A stretch of 48,033 nucleotides of DNA, from the NCBI GenBank assembly GCA_964629825.1, contig CAZVUW010000011.1, positions 1-48,033 of the forward strand. Reading direction: 5' to 3'. A program made the position numbers and the translations under genes. The DNA comes from CAZVUW01 sp964629825 (GTDB lineage Bacteria > Actinomycetota > Nitriliruptoria > Euzebyales > Egibacteraceae). Positions within the stretch are counted from its first letter, which is position 1. Each line of letters starts with the position of its first letter. Positions 18,022 through 26,185 of the stretch are shown piece by piece. The notes beneath the pieces were generated by a model. The model made no database searches, had not been told where the DNA came from, and saw only the letters and a list, made by a program, of their open reading frames with translations.

Positions 18022-18037
18022 CCCCGCGCTCGCGGGG
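18022..18037. terminator. Strong GC hairpin between the 34-residue ORF and the M28 gene
   Basis: CCCCGCG at 18022-18028 and CGCGGGG at 18031-18037 pair perfectly with a two-base loop. It lies 50 bases beyond the stop of the small membrane ORF and 96 bases ahead of the M28 start, both on the minus strand. It may terminate the small gene's transcript or sit in the M28 5' leader. No T-run follows. Confidence 0.35.
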
Positions 18038-18086
18038 AGCCTCCCACGAGGTTGGAGAGGTGTAAAGGGTTAGGGCGATGTTCCTG

Positions 18087-18191
18087 TCACGTGCTGCACG
18101 CCCGCAGGAGCAGTATCAGGAGGATCGTCCCGACGGCGGACACCAGAAGCGATCCCAGGCAGCCGAGGCGGTTGTAGAAGAAGACGAACAT
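18087..18191 (-). CDS. 34-residue single-span membrane protein
   Basis: A short reading frame of 34 codons beginning MFVFFYNRLGCLGSLL and ending with a hydrophobic run and LLRACST. The start has an excellent ribosome-binding site, GGAGGT five bases before the ATG. The pattern is an aromatic N-terminus, then NRLGCLGSLLVS, then a Leu/Ile-rich membrane helix. I recall it as a widespread type of tiny actinobacterial hypothetical protein, but I cannot verify that here. It lies in the 392-bp gap between the M28 gene and the divergent membrane operon, on the M28 strand. Two cysteines are present, one near each end. Function unknown; possibly a small membrane regulator or assembly factor. Confidence 0.7.
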   Translation of the reverse strand: MFVFFYNRLGCLGSLLVSAVGTILLILLLRACST

Positions 18192-18318
18192 CCGACCTCC
18201 GGATTGCTTTGGACAGGTAGGGGCTTTTCGGCCTCATCGGGGACTGGGCACAGCCAGCATGCTTCCCAATCGAACATCGCTGAGGCACGTTGGACACCGC
18301 ACCGTCGAAGGAGGGCGC

Positions 18319-18783
18319 GTGGAAGACCTCGTCGAGCTGGTCACCGGCGGGCACGTGACCGCGACGAAGATCGTGCTCACCTCGGTCGTGACGGCGCTCG
18401 CGGTCTACCAGGCGCTCCTGGCGGTGGTCGTGTACGGGCGCGCCCGCCTGCCCTTCCTGTCGAGCAGCAGCGCCGCCGTCACCCACCGCACGGTCGGGGA
18501 CGTCATCGTGGCCCTGGTGCTTCTGGTGGGCTTCATGTGCCTGGTCGTCCACGGGTTCGAGGACAGCGTCCGCGCGGGCGCGCCTGGTCCGGACGGCCGC
18601 GCGGGCTGGCACAGCGCGCTCAGCACGGCCCTGGTCGTCGTCCTCGCGCTGAAGCTGGCGGTGCTGCACATCTGGCGCTCCCTCGGGCGCCTGCTGCCGG
18701 TGCTCGGCGTCGGCGTGCTGACCCTGATGATCGCCACCTGGCTGACGTCGGCCGGGGCCTTCCTCCTGCGGGGCTCGACATGA
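18319..18783 (+). CDS. Four-helix membrane protein, DUF6529-like
   Basis: A 154-residue integral membrane protein with four hydrophobic segments, near residues 17-38, 62-80, 105-122 and 128-148. Histidines sit near helix ends (AAVTHRTVGDV, CLVVHGFED, AGWHSALS, VLHIWRSLG), a layout seen in small cytochrome b561-like heme proteins. I believe it belongs to DUF6529, though from memory only. The GTG at 18319 is chosen for its GGAGGG ribosome-binding site 4-9 bases upstream and for the start EDLVELVTGGHVTATKIVL. It overlaps the next gene by four bases. Heme binding is an inference, not shown. Confidence 0.72.
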   Translation: MEDLVELVTGGHVTATKIVLTSVVTALAVYQALLAVVVYGRARLPFLSSSSAAVTHRTVGDVIVALVLLVGFMCLVVHGFEDSVRAGAPGPDGRAGWHSALSTALVVVLALKLAVLHIWRSLGRLLPVLGVGVLTLMIATWLTSAGAFLLRGST

Positions 18784-18986
18784 CCTCGGAACCGCCGCGT
18801 GCTCCCCAGATCCTCGGCTCCCTGCTCGCGGCGCTGCTCATCGTCGCGGTGGTGATCGCCGTCGTGGGCGCACGGCTGCCCGCCATCGGCGACCAGCTCC
18901 CCGAGCGCAGCGACGCGGTCGAGGAGGAGCTGGAGGCCCGCGAGGAGCGGCAGGAGCAGCTGGAGGACCAGCGCGACGGCCGCTAG
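18780..18986 (+). CDS. Small membrane-anchored coiled-coil protein
   Basis: A 68-residue protein: a short cytoplasmic start, one transmembrane helix (ILGSLLAALLIVAVVIAVVG, residues 11-30) and a charged helical tail rich in Glu, Arg and Gln (EEELEAREERQEQLEDQRD) that should form a coiled coil. Its ATG overlaps the stop of the preceding four-helix protein as ATGA, so both are made from one message and may form one complex. Its TAG stop overlaps the convergent stop of the M20 hydrolase gene. No known family is recognised. Confidence 0.75.
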   Translation: MTSEPPRAPQILGSLLAALLIVAVVIAVVGARLPAIGDQLPERSDAVEEELEAREERQEQLEDQRDGR

Positions 18987-20191
18987 CGGTTGAGGAAGCG
19001 CGTCGCCGCCTCGACGTAGACCTCCGCCGCCGCAACCAGGTCGTCTATCTCCACGTGCTCGTCGACCTGGTGCGCGATCCACTTGTCGCCCGGCCCGTAC
19101 ACCACCACCGGGATGCCGGCGTCGCGCCACAGGATGGTGCCGTCCGTCGCCCCGGGCACGCCGCCGATGCGGGCGGTGGTGCCGGTCACCGCCTCGTGGG
19201 CCGCCAGCACGGCCTGGACGACGGGCTCGTCGAGCGCGGTCTCGGTGCTGGGCCGCTCCTCGATCACCGAGATGTCGAACGACACCTCGGTCTCCTCCGT
19301 GACGGCCGCCGCCTCGGAGCGCAGTCGCCCCAGCAGCTCCCCGTGGTCGACCGCCGGGATGGTGCGCACGTCAAGGGCCGCCTCCGCATCGCGGGGGATG
19401 ACGTTGAGCTGCGGCAGCTCGCCGGCCGCGAACACCGTCGGGGTCAGGAAGGTCTTGCCGAGGTGGGGGTGAGTCCCCGGGTCTGCGTGCAGCTCAGCCT
19501 CGACGGCGCGCACCCGGGTGAGCAGCTCGGACAGGGCGGCGACGGGGTTGCGCCCCTGGTGCGGCATCGCCCCGTGGGCCATCCGCCCGCGCGCCCGGAT
19601 CAGCAGCCGCAGGGCGCCCTTCTGGGTGGTGCAGACCTCTCCGCCCTCCGGCTCGCAGACGATGGCACCGTCGATGCCGGCGGCGTGCCCGCGCGCCACG
19701 AAGTCCTTGACGCCGAGCATCATGCCCTCCTCGTCCACCAGGGCCGCGACGACGATCCGGCCGGGGAACGAGCCGGAGCGGGTCACCGCGTCGGCGGCGT
19801 GGAGCATCGCGGCGACACCTGCCTTCATGTCCGCCGAGCCGCGGCCGTACAGGCGCCCGTCGACGATCTCGGCGCCGAACGGGTCATATGACCAGGTGGC
19901 GGGGTCGCCCTCGCTGACGACGTCGGTGTGCCCCTCGAACAGCAGGGTGGGGCCGGGGCGGTCGCCCTCCAGGACGGCATGGACGTTGGGCCGGCCCGGG
20001 ACGACCTCCTCGATCACCGGCTCCCAGCCGAACGCTCGCATCTGCTCGGCGACGGCCTGGGCGGCGGGCTCCTCGCTGAGGCCGGCCTCCGGCCGGTTCA
20101 CGCTGGGGATGCGCACCAGCTCCCGGCAGAAGTCGATCAGGGCGTCGCGGTCGATGGCACCGTCGTAGCGGTGCAGGGCTTCGGCGGTCAT
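18983..20191 (-). CDS. M20 family metallohydrolase (ArgE/DapE/ACY1-like)
   Basis: A 402-residue co-catalytic zinc amidohydrolase. Metal and catalytic residues are in FEGHTDVV (H88, D90), GRGSADMKAG (D121), LVDEEG (E154/E155) and VCEPEG. The dimerisation-domain histidine is probably in RMAHGAMPHQGRNP. GGVPGATDGTILWRD, and a late histidine in KWIAHQVDEHV, complete the fold. It probably cleaves an N-acyl amino acid, dipeptide or similar amide. The ATG at 20191 overlaps the stop of the aldehyde dehydrogenase. As the last gene of an operon with a peptide-type importer, it likely acts on the imported compound or a derivative. Confidence 0.88.
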   Translation of the reverse strand: MTAEALHRYDGAIDRDALIDFCRELVRIPSVNRPEAGLSEEPAAQAVAEQMRAFGWEPVIEEVVPGRPNVHAVLEGDRPGPTLLFEGHTDVVSEGDPATWSYDPFGAEIVDGRLYGRGSADMKAGVAAMLHAADAVTRSGSFPGRIVVAALVDEEGMMLGVKDFVARGHAAGIDGAIVCEPEGGEVCTTQKGALRLLIRARGRMAHGAMPHQGRNPVAALSELLTRVRAVEAELHADPGTHPHLGKTFLTPTVFAAGELPQLNVIPRDAEAALDVRTIPAVDHGELLGRLRSEAAAVTEETEVSFDISVIEERPSTETALDEPVVQAVLAAHEAVTGTTARIGGVPGATDGTILWRDAGIPVVVYGPGDKWIAHQVDEHVEIDDLVAAAEVYVEAATRFLNR

Positions 20192-21636
20192 GGTCTGATC
20201 AGCACCATCCTGGTCACGGTGAGCTCCTCGATCGCGAAGCGCGGTCCCTCGCGTCCGGTGCCCGAGCGCTTCACCCCGCCGTAGGGCATGTTGTCGGCGC
20301 GGAAGCCGGGCACCTCGTTCACGACCACGCCGCCGACCTCCAGAGCGTCCACGGCGGCCAGGACGTTGCCGAGATCGCGGGTGAACACGCTGGCGTGCAG
20401 CCCGTAGGCGCTGTCGTTGACCGCCTCGAGCCCCGCCTGGAACGACTCGACCGGTCGCAGGGCCACGACCGGCCCGAAGACCTCCTCATCCCACAGCCGG
20501 CAGCCGGACGGCACGTCGGCGACGACGGTGGGTCCGAGCGGCTGTCCCTCGGCGACCGGCCCACCGGCCAGCAGTCGCGCGCCCGCCTGCAGGGCCTCGT
20601 CGAGCCACTCGTTCACCCGCGCGGTGGCCGCGGGGCTGATCAGGGGCGCGACCCGGGTCGACTCGAGCCGGGGATCGCCGACCGGGAGCCGGGCGGCCGC
20701 CGCGGCGACGCGCTCGGCCACCCGCTCATATGCCGGAGCCTCGACCAGCACGCGCTGCACCGCGATGCAGGCCTGACCCGAGGCGTAGTAGCCACCGCGG
20801 ACGCACGCGTCGGCCGCGCGGTCGAGGTCGGCGTCCGCCGCCACCAGCAGGGCGGCGTTGGAGCCGAGCTCGAGGATCACCTTCTTGGCGCCGGCGTTCG
20901 CCGCGATGGCGTGACCGACCGCCGCCGAGCCGGTGAAGGAGATCGCCGCGCTGCGCTCGTCGCGCACCAGCAGGTCGCCGACCTCGACATCGCCGGTCAC
21001 GACCTGCACCGCCGACGGCGGCGCCCCGCACTCTCGCAGAAGGCGTGCGAGGTGGAGCGTCGCGAGCGGCGTGGCCGGGGCCGGCTTGACGATGATCGGG
21101 CAGCCCGCTGCCAGCGCTGGGGCGACCTTGTGCGCGGCGAGCAGCAGCGGGTAGTTGAAGCCGGTGATGCCGACGACGACGCCGATCGGCTTGCGCACCC
21201 AGAAGCCCGTCATGCCCTCGCCGGCGGGGCTGAGGTCGAGCGGGATGGTCTCGCCCGAGATGCGGCCGGCCTCGTCGGCGGCGACCTCGAAGGTGGTGCG
21301 GGTGCGGGCCACCTCGATGCGGCAGTCCACCAGCGGCTTGCCGGTCTCGAGGACGAGCAGCTCGGCGAGCTCGTCGGCCTGCTCGGCGATGCGCGCCTCC
21401 ACGGCGCGCAGGATCGCGCGCCGCCGATGGGTCGGCAGCGACGCCACCTCGCGGCGGGCGGCGGCAGCGGCGGCCAGGGCCTGCTCGGCCTCGGTGACGC
21501 CGCCCACCGGCGCGCTCGCCACCTCGGAGCCGTCGTAGGGGAACCGGACCGGCTCCCAGCGCCCGGGGTCGACCCAGCCGTCGCCGACCGCCAGACCGGC
21601 GGGTGCGGGCAGCGGCGACAGCTGGGTCGCGGACAT
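20188..21636 (-). CDS. NAD(P)-dependent aldehyde dehydrogenase
   Basis: A 482-residue class 3 type ALDH. Catalytic residues are in order: N161 (ITGFNYP), K184 (IIVKPAPATP), E256 (ILELGSNA) and nucleophile C290 (ASGQACIAVQR). The nucleotide-binding GSAAVG (236-241) and the late EEVFGPVV motif are also present. The signature reads ELGSN rather than the common ELGGK, a variation seen in several ALDH subgroups. ATG at 21636 has AGGAGGT seven bases upstream. It overlaps the M20 hydrolase gene by four bases and follows the binding-protein gene by 12. It would oxidise a semialdehyde made in this pathway; the exact substrate is unknown. Confidence 0.9.
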   Translation of the reverse strand: MSATQLSPLPAPAGLAVGDGWVDPGRWEPVRFPYDGSEVASAPVGGVTEAEQALAAAAAARREVASLPTHRRRAILRAVEARIAEQADELAELLVLETGKPLVDCRIEVARTRTTFEVAADEAGRISGETIPLDLSPAGEGMTGFWVRKPIGVVVGITGFNYPLLLAAHKVAPALAAGCPIIVKPAPATPLATLHLARLLRECGAPPSAVQVVTGDVEVGDLLVRDERSAAISFTGSAAVGHAIAANAGAKKVILELGSNAALLVAADADLDRAADACVRGGYYASGQACIAVQRVLVEAPAYERVAERVAAAAARLPVGDPRLESTRVAPLISPAATARVNEWLDEALQAGARLLAGGPVAEGQPLGPTVVADVPSGCRLWDEEVFGPVVALRPVESFQAGLEAVNDSAYGLHASVFTRDLGNVLAAVDALEVGGVVVNEVPGFRADNMPYGGVKRSGTGREGPRFAIEELTVTRMVLIRP

Positions 21637-21648
21637 GGGAGCTACCTC

Positions 21649-23256
21649 CTACAGCTCGAGGTCGGTGACGTTGATCGACCCGGCGAGGCGGTCGGGGTTG
21701 TAGCCGCCGATGCCGTCCTTGATGACGGCCAGCTCGGGCAGCAGGTAGAGCCAGACGACGACCGCGTCCTCGGCGATGATCGTCTGGACCTGCTGGTAGG
21801 CGGCGTCGCGGTCGGCCTCGTCGGGCGCCCCGTCGGCCTGGTCGATCAGGTCGGCGACCTCGGGGTTGTCGTAGTTCCAGTAGTAGTCGGGGTTGCCGAA
21901 CTGGAAGATGTCGCGCGGCTCGACGTGCGCGACGATCGTGGTCTCGAAGTTGCTCTCGCCGAAGACCTCCTCCAGCCACTGCGCCCACTCGACGTTCTCG
22001 AGGTTCAGGGTGATCCCGACCTCGGCGAGCTGACCGGCGATGACCTCGCCGCCGCGGCGGGCGTAGGGCGGCGGCGGCAGCTTCGCCGTCAGCGTCAGGC
22101 CGTCGCCGTAGCCGGCCTCCTCGAGCAGCTGGCGAGCGCGGTCGGGGTCGTACGGGTAGGTGTCGGTCAGGTCGATGTACCAGGGGTCCTGCGGCGGCAC
22201 GTGCGAGCCGATCAGCGCGCCGTAGCCGGCGTAGGTGGTGTTGCGCACGCCCGCGCGGTCGATCGCGTGCGTGATGGCCTGGCGCACGCGGACGTCATCC
22301 AGCGGCGGCGCCGCGTTGTTCAGCGTGAAGATGACCTCGCCGTCCGACAGGCCCTCCAGGACCTGGAAGCTGTCGTCCTCCTCGAACTGGCTCATCAGCT
22401 CGGGGGCGGTCACGCGGGCGATGACGTCCAGCTCGCCGGACAGCATCGCGTTGGTGAGGGCGTTGGGGTCCTCGATGTAGCGGTACGCGACGCGCTCCGC
22501 GGCGGGGGCCTCACCCCAGTAGTCGTCGTTTCGGACCAGCTCGATGCGGTCGCCGCGGACCCATTGGTCGATGCGGAACGGGCCCGTGCCGATGGGGGCC
22601 TCGGCCAGGGAGTCGACGTGCTCCTCGGAGTAGATGATCCCGGGGCTGCGGCCCATGTTGAACAGCCAGTCGTTGCTGTTGCGGCTGAGCGTGACCTCGA
22701 CGGTGCGGTCGTCGACGGCGGTGACCGACTCGACCACCTCGAAGTTGGTCGCGAACGGGTGCGCGGTCTCCGGATCCATCGCCCGCTCGAAGCTGAACAC
22801 CACGTCGTCCGCGGTCAGCGGGGTGCCGTCGTGGAAGGTGGCCTCGACCAGGTGGAAGGTGTACTGGGTGCCGTCGTCGGAGCGCTCCCAGTCCTCCGCG
22901 AGGAGCGGCAGGATCTCGCCGTCGGCGCCGATCTCGACCAGGGTCTCCATCACGTTGTAGAGGACGACCTCAGGGATCGCGGCCGCCGAGTTGGCGGTGA
23001 AGTCCAGCGTCGGGGGCTCCAGCGTCAGGCCGATGTCCACCACGCCGTCGTCGACGGCGCCACCACCCTCGTCGGCGGTCTCGGTCTCCTCGGCGGTCGG
23101 CTCCTCGGTGGCGGGCTCCTCTTCGGCCTCCTCCTCCGTGGTGGCCTCGTCGGTGGCCTCGTCACCGCTCAGGTCGTCACTGACGTCACCGCAGGCGGCG
23201 GCCAGAAGCAGCATGGCGGCGAGCAACGCCACCAGGCGGAGCATTCGTGTTCCCAT
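21649..23256 (-). CDS. Family 5 extracellular solute-binding lipoprotein
   Basis: A 535-residue SBP_bac_5 protein (oligopeptide/dipeptide/nickel type). The signal peptide MGTRMLRLVALLAAMLLLAA is followed by a lipobox with Cys22. A Glu/Thr-rich linker covers about residues 25-68, a common flexible tether. Family features include LYNVMETLVEIG, WERSDDGTQYTFHL, ATFHDGTPLTADDVVFSFER and GTGPFRIDQWVRGDRIEL. GGAGGG lies upstream of the ATG at 23256. It delivers the ligand to the dppBC-oppDF transporter encoded upstream in the same operon. Ligand identity cannot be read from sequence. Confidence 0.93.
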   Translation of the reverse strand: MGTRMLRLVALLAAMLLLAAACGDVSDDLSGDEATDEATTEEEAEEEPATEEPTAEETETADEGGGAVDDGVVDIGLTLEPPTLDFTANSAAAIPEVVLYNVMETLVEIGADGEILPLLAEDWERSDDGTQYTFHLVEATFHDGTPLTADDVVFSFERAMDPETAHPFATNFEVVESVTAVDDRTVEVTLSRNSNDWLFNMGRSPGIIYSEEHVDSLAEAPIGTGPFRIDQWVRGDRIELVRNDDYWGEAPAAERVAYRYIEDPNALTNAMLSGELDVIARVTAPELMSQFEEDDSFQVLEGLSDGEVIFTLNNAAPPLDDVRVRQAITHAIDRAGVRNTTYAGYGALIGSHVPPQDPWYIDLTDTYPYDPDRARQLLEEAGYGDGLTLTAKLPPPPYARRGGEVIAGQLAEVGITLNLENVEWAQWLEEVFGESNFETTIVAHVEPRDIFQFGNPDYYWNYDNPEVADLIDQADGAPDEADRDAAYQQVQTIIAEDAVVVWLYLLPELAVIKDGIGGYNPDRLAGSINVTDLEL

Positions 23257-23282
23257 CGTTTCGTCCCTCCCTAGTGTCCAGG

Positions 23283-23331
23283 CCGCCCTTGTGGCGGTCC
23301 CAGCTCTTGTCGGTCCGGCCTGCGGCCGGAC
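23283..23331. other. Hairpins in the gap between the SDR gene and the binding-protein gene
   Basis: GTCCGGCC at 23313-23320 and GGCCGGAC at 23324-23331 form an 8-bp stem with a three-base loop. A weaker CCGCC/GGCGG stem lies at about 23285-23297. This 87-bp gap is the largest inside an otherwise overlapping operon. Such stems often separate transcript segments so that the binding protein is made in excess; that use is inferred. A promoter for the binding-protein gene could also lie here. Confidence 0.45.
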
Positions 23332-23343
23332 GGCCTGCCCAGC

Positions 23344-24108
23344 TCAACCCGCAGTGATCCCCCCGTCCAACATCAACGTGTGGCCCGTGACCATGCGGGC
23401 CTCGTCCGAGGCCAGCCACACGACGCCGTTGGCGATGTCCTCCGGCTGTGCCAGCCGTCCCAGCGGCACCGACGCCCGGAAGCGCTCCCGCGCCTCCGCC
23501 GGGTCGTCGGCCATGCCGGGCAGAAACCTCGTGAGCATCGGCGTGTCGGTCGGCGCGGGCAGCACCGCGTTCACGCGCACGCCGTGCGGGGCGAGCTCCA
23601 GGGCCAGGCCGCGCATCAGCCCCACCACCCCGTGCTTGGCCGCCGTGTAGGGCGTGAACCCGGGTCGCGCCCGCACGCCCTGGAGCGAGCTGGTGAAGAC
23701 GATGCTCCCGCTGCCCCGCTCGCGCAGCGGGGGCACCGCCGCCTGCGCGGACAGGAACGCCCCCCTCAGGTTGACGTCGAGCACCCGATCGAGGGTCGCC
23801 TCGTCGACCTCCTCGAACGGCCCGGCGAACGGCACGCCGGCGTTCGCGTGCAGGATGTCGAGGCCGCCGAAGCGCTCGACCGCGGCGGCGACGGCGGCCT
23901 CGCAGTCAGCCTTCCGGGAGACGTCGCAGCCGACGCCGATGACCCGTGCCCCGTCCGGGTCGAGGCGGCTGGCGGCCGCGCTCGCGGCCTCGGCGTCGAT
24001 GTCTGCGATCACGACGCGGGCGCCCTCCTCGGCCATGCGCGTGACGCAGGCCAGCCCGATCCCGCTGGCGCCGCCGGTGACCACCGCCACCTTGTCCTGC
24101 AGCCTCAT
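23344..24108 (-). CDS. Short-chain dehydrogenase/reductase
   Basis: A 254-residue classical SDR. The NAD(P) motif is TGGASGIG (11-18), with acidic VIADID (33-38) indicating preference for NAD. The structural motif is NAG (HANAG, 87-91) and the catalytic set is S140/S141, Y154 and K158 (YTAAK). The C-terminus has the usual VTGHTLMLDGGITAG. ATG at 24108 overlaps the oppF stop as ATGA. It probably oxidises an alcohol to a carbonyl, perhaps supplying the aldehyde dehydrogenase two genes later; substrate unknown. Confidence 0.92.
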   Translation of the reverse strand: MRLQDKVAVVTGGASGIGLACVTRMAEEGARVVIADIDAEAASAAASRLDPDGARVIGVGCDVSRKADCEAAVAAAVERFGGLDILHANAGVPFAGPFEEVDEATLDRVLDVNLRGAFLSAQAAVPPLRERGSGSIVFTSSLQGVRARPGFTPYTAAKHGVVGLMRGLALELAPHGVRVNAVLPAPTDTPMLTRFLPGMADDPAEARERFRASVPLGRLAQPEDIANGVVWLASDEARMVTGHTLMLDGGITAG

Positions 24109-25151
24109 CGCCGGACGTCCTCCTGGGTGCTGGTCGGTTCGAAGGCCAGGTGGCAGGCCGCCAGGTGCTCGGCCTCACCCATCCCGGCCGGGCCGCGCAG
24201 CGCAGGCGCCTCGCGATGGCAGCGCTCGTGCACCAGCGGGCAGCGCGGGGTGTAGGCACAGGACGAGCTCGCGTCCCCCCGCGCCTGCGTCTCGTGGACC
24301 GGCGGCGGCGGTGTCGGCAGGCCGCTGTCCAGGGTCGGGATGGCCTCGAGCAGAGCCCGTGTGTATGGGTGCTCCGGGTCCTCGAACAGCGCCCCGGTCG
24401 GTCCGAGCTCGACCACCGAGCCGAGGTACATCACCGCCACGCGGTCGCACACCCGGTGGACCACAGACAGGTCGTGGGAGATCAGCACCAGGGTGAGGTC
24501 GTAGGACTCGCCCAGGTCGAACAGCAGGTTCAGGATCTGGGCGCGCACCGACACGTCCAGGGCGCTGACCAGCTCGTCGGCGACGAGGACCTTGGGCCGG
24601 GGAGCGAGGGCCCGGGCGATCGCGATGCGTTGGCGCTGGCCGCCGGAGAACTCGTGCGGATAGCGGTCCGCCGCCTCCATCGACAGTCCGACCGCGGTGA
24701 GCAGCTCGGCGAGCCGGTCGCGGGGGTCGCCCTCGACACCCAGCGCGCGCAGCGGCTCGGTGATGATCGAGCCCACCTTCATGCGCGGGTCGAGCGAGCC
24801 GACCGGGTCCTGGAAGACGATCTGGCAGTCCCGCCGGAAGGCGCGCAGCTGGCGCTCGTTCAACCCGGTGATGTCCTGGCCGAGGTAGCGGATCGAGCCG
24901 CTGTCAGGCCGGTCCAGCGCCACCAGCATGCGTGCGAGCGTCGACTTGCCCGACCCGGACTCGCCGACGATCCCCAGCCGCTCGCCGCGGCGCAGGGTGA
25001 GGCTGACGTCGCGCACCGCGTGCAGGCGCTCCCGCGGCCCGGTCAGCGAGCGGCGCGGAAGCAGGAAGCTGCGGTCGAGGTGCTGGACCTCGAGCAGCGG
25101 CTCCCGCTCCGCCACGGCCGTCGCCTCTGCGTGGGACTCGAAGGCGGTCAT
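24105..25151 (-). CDS. OppF/DppF-type ABC transporter ATPase
   Basis: A 348-residue ATPase of the peptide/nickel importer family. Motifs are Walker A GESGSGKS, Q-loop QIVFQDPVGSLDPRMKV, signature FSGGQRQRIAIARAL, Walker B VLVADELVSALD and switch ISHDLSVV. The C-terminal oligopeptide/dipeptide extension (YTRALLEAIP, then CAYTPRCPLVHERC with further Cys) is typical and may bind an iron-sulfur cluster. The Walker B glutamate is followed by LVSALD instead of PTSALD. ATG at 25151 overlaps the oppD stop. It pairs with OppD to power DppBC. Confidence 0.93.
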   Translation of the reverse strand: MTAFESHAEATAVAEREPLLEVQHLDRSFLLPRRSLTGPRERLHAVRDVSLTLRRGERLGIVGESGSGKSTLARMLVALDRPDSGSIRYLGQDITGLNERQLRAFRRDCQIVFQDPVGSLDPRMKVGSIITEPLRALGVEGDPRDRLAELLTAVGLSMEAADRYPHEFSGGQRQRIAIARALAPRPKVLVADELVSALDVSVRAQILNLLFDLGESYDLTLVLISHDLSVVHRVCDRVAVMYLGSVVELGPTGALFEDPEHPYTRALLEAIPTLDSGLPTPPPPVHETQARGDASSSCAYTPRCPLVHERCHREAPALRGPAGMGEAEHLAACHLAFEPTSTQEDVRR

Positions 25152-26185
25152 GACGCCTCCCGCTCCACCGGGTGCCAGCAGCGGACCTGTCGGCCCTCGC
25201 CCTCGAGCGCCGGCTTCGTGAGGCACTGCTCGTCGGCGCGGTCGCAGCGATCCCGGAACACGCAGCCGGCGGGGAACTGGCCGGCGGCCGGCACGTTGCC
25301 CGGGATGGTGTCGAGCCGGCGTGGCCGATGCGGCGTGCCGCGCTCGATCTGCGGGATGGCAGCGAGGAGTCCGGCCGTATAGGGGTGCCGCGGGTTGGCG
25401 AACACCTCGTGCGTCGGTCCGCTCTCGACGATCTCGCCGCCGTACATGACCAGCACCTCGTCGCAGAGGCTTGCCACCACCGGCAGGTCGTGGGTGATCA
25501 GCAGCAGCGCCATGCCCTGCTCGCGCACGAGGCGGTCCAGAAGGACCAGGATCTGCGCCTGCACCGTGACGTCCAGCGCGGTGGTCGGCTCGTCGGCGAT
25601 CAGCAGGTCCGGCCCGCAGGCGATGGCGGTGGCGATCACGGCCCGCTGGCGCTGGCCGCCCGAGAGCTGGTGCGGGTAGGAGCGCGCCTTCACGGCAGGG
25701 TCGGGCATCTGCACCTGGGCGAGCAGCTCCACGGCACGGGCGCGCGCGGCGCGCTTGCTCATCCCGCGGTGCAGCCGCAGCGTCTCGGCGACCTGATCGC
25801 CGACGCGCATGAGCGGGTTGAGGGCGCTCATCGGCTCCTGGAAGACCATGCCCATGCGGTCGCCGCGGAGCTCGCAGATGCGCTCCTCCGGCAGGGTCAG
25901 CAGGTTCACGCCGTCGCGCTCCACCACGCCGCTGGCGCGCACCCCGTCGGGCAGGAGCCCCATGATCGACAGCGCCGTCAGGGTCTTGCCGCTGCCGGAC
26001 TCGCCGATCAGCCCGACGCGGGCGCCCGGGCGGATGTCGAAGGTGACCCCGGCCACTGCCGCCACGCCGTCGCCGACCCACACGTGCAGATCGCGCACCG
26101 ACACGCCGCTGGCACGTCGGTCGGAGGTGCCCGGAGCGGTCCGGCTGACCATCGCGCTGCTCACGCTACCCGAGCCGCTCAACAT
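25148..26185 (-). CDS. OppD/DppD-type ABC transporter ATPase, N-terminus uncertain next to the assembly gap
   Basis: An ATPase of 345 residues from the ATG at 26185. Motifs are Walker A GESGSGKT, Q-loop MVFQEPMSALNPLMRVG, signature LSGGQRQRAVIATAI, Walker B LLIADEPTTALD and switch ITHDLPVV. The C-terminal extension has AGCVFRDRCDRADEQC. Family homology begins only near VSVRDLHVWVG. The first ten residues lie inside a 39-bp repeat unit. The frame continues in phase through the repeats to an ATG at 26399 that overlaps the dppC stop as ATGA, provided the gap hides whole units. Three starts are possible: 26399 (repeat-encoded extension), 26185 and 26152. The core call is firm; the start is not. 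Confidence 0.88.
   Translation of the reverse strand: MLSGSGSVSSAMVSRTAPGTSDRRASGVSVRDLHVWVGDGVAAVAGVTFDIRPGARVGLIGESGSGKTLTALSIMGLLPDGVRASGVVERDGVNLLTLPEERICELRGDRMGMVFQEPMSALNPLMRVGDQVAETLRLHRGMSKRAARARAVELLAQVQMPDPAVKARSYPHQLSGGQRQRAVIATAIACGPDLLIADEPTTALDVTVQAQILVLLDRLVREQGMALLLITHDLPVVASLCDEVLVMYGGEIVESGPTHEVFANPRHPYTAGLLAAIPQIERGTPHRPRRLDTIPGNVPAAGQFPAGCVFRDRCDRADEQCLTKPALEGEGRQVRCWHPVEREAS

Noticed and set aside
20395..23274. 959-codon open frame opposite the ALDH and binding-protein genes
   Set aside because: Antisense shadow with a compositionally biased product; both minus-strand genes have full motif sets.
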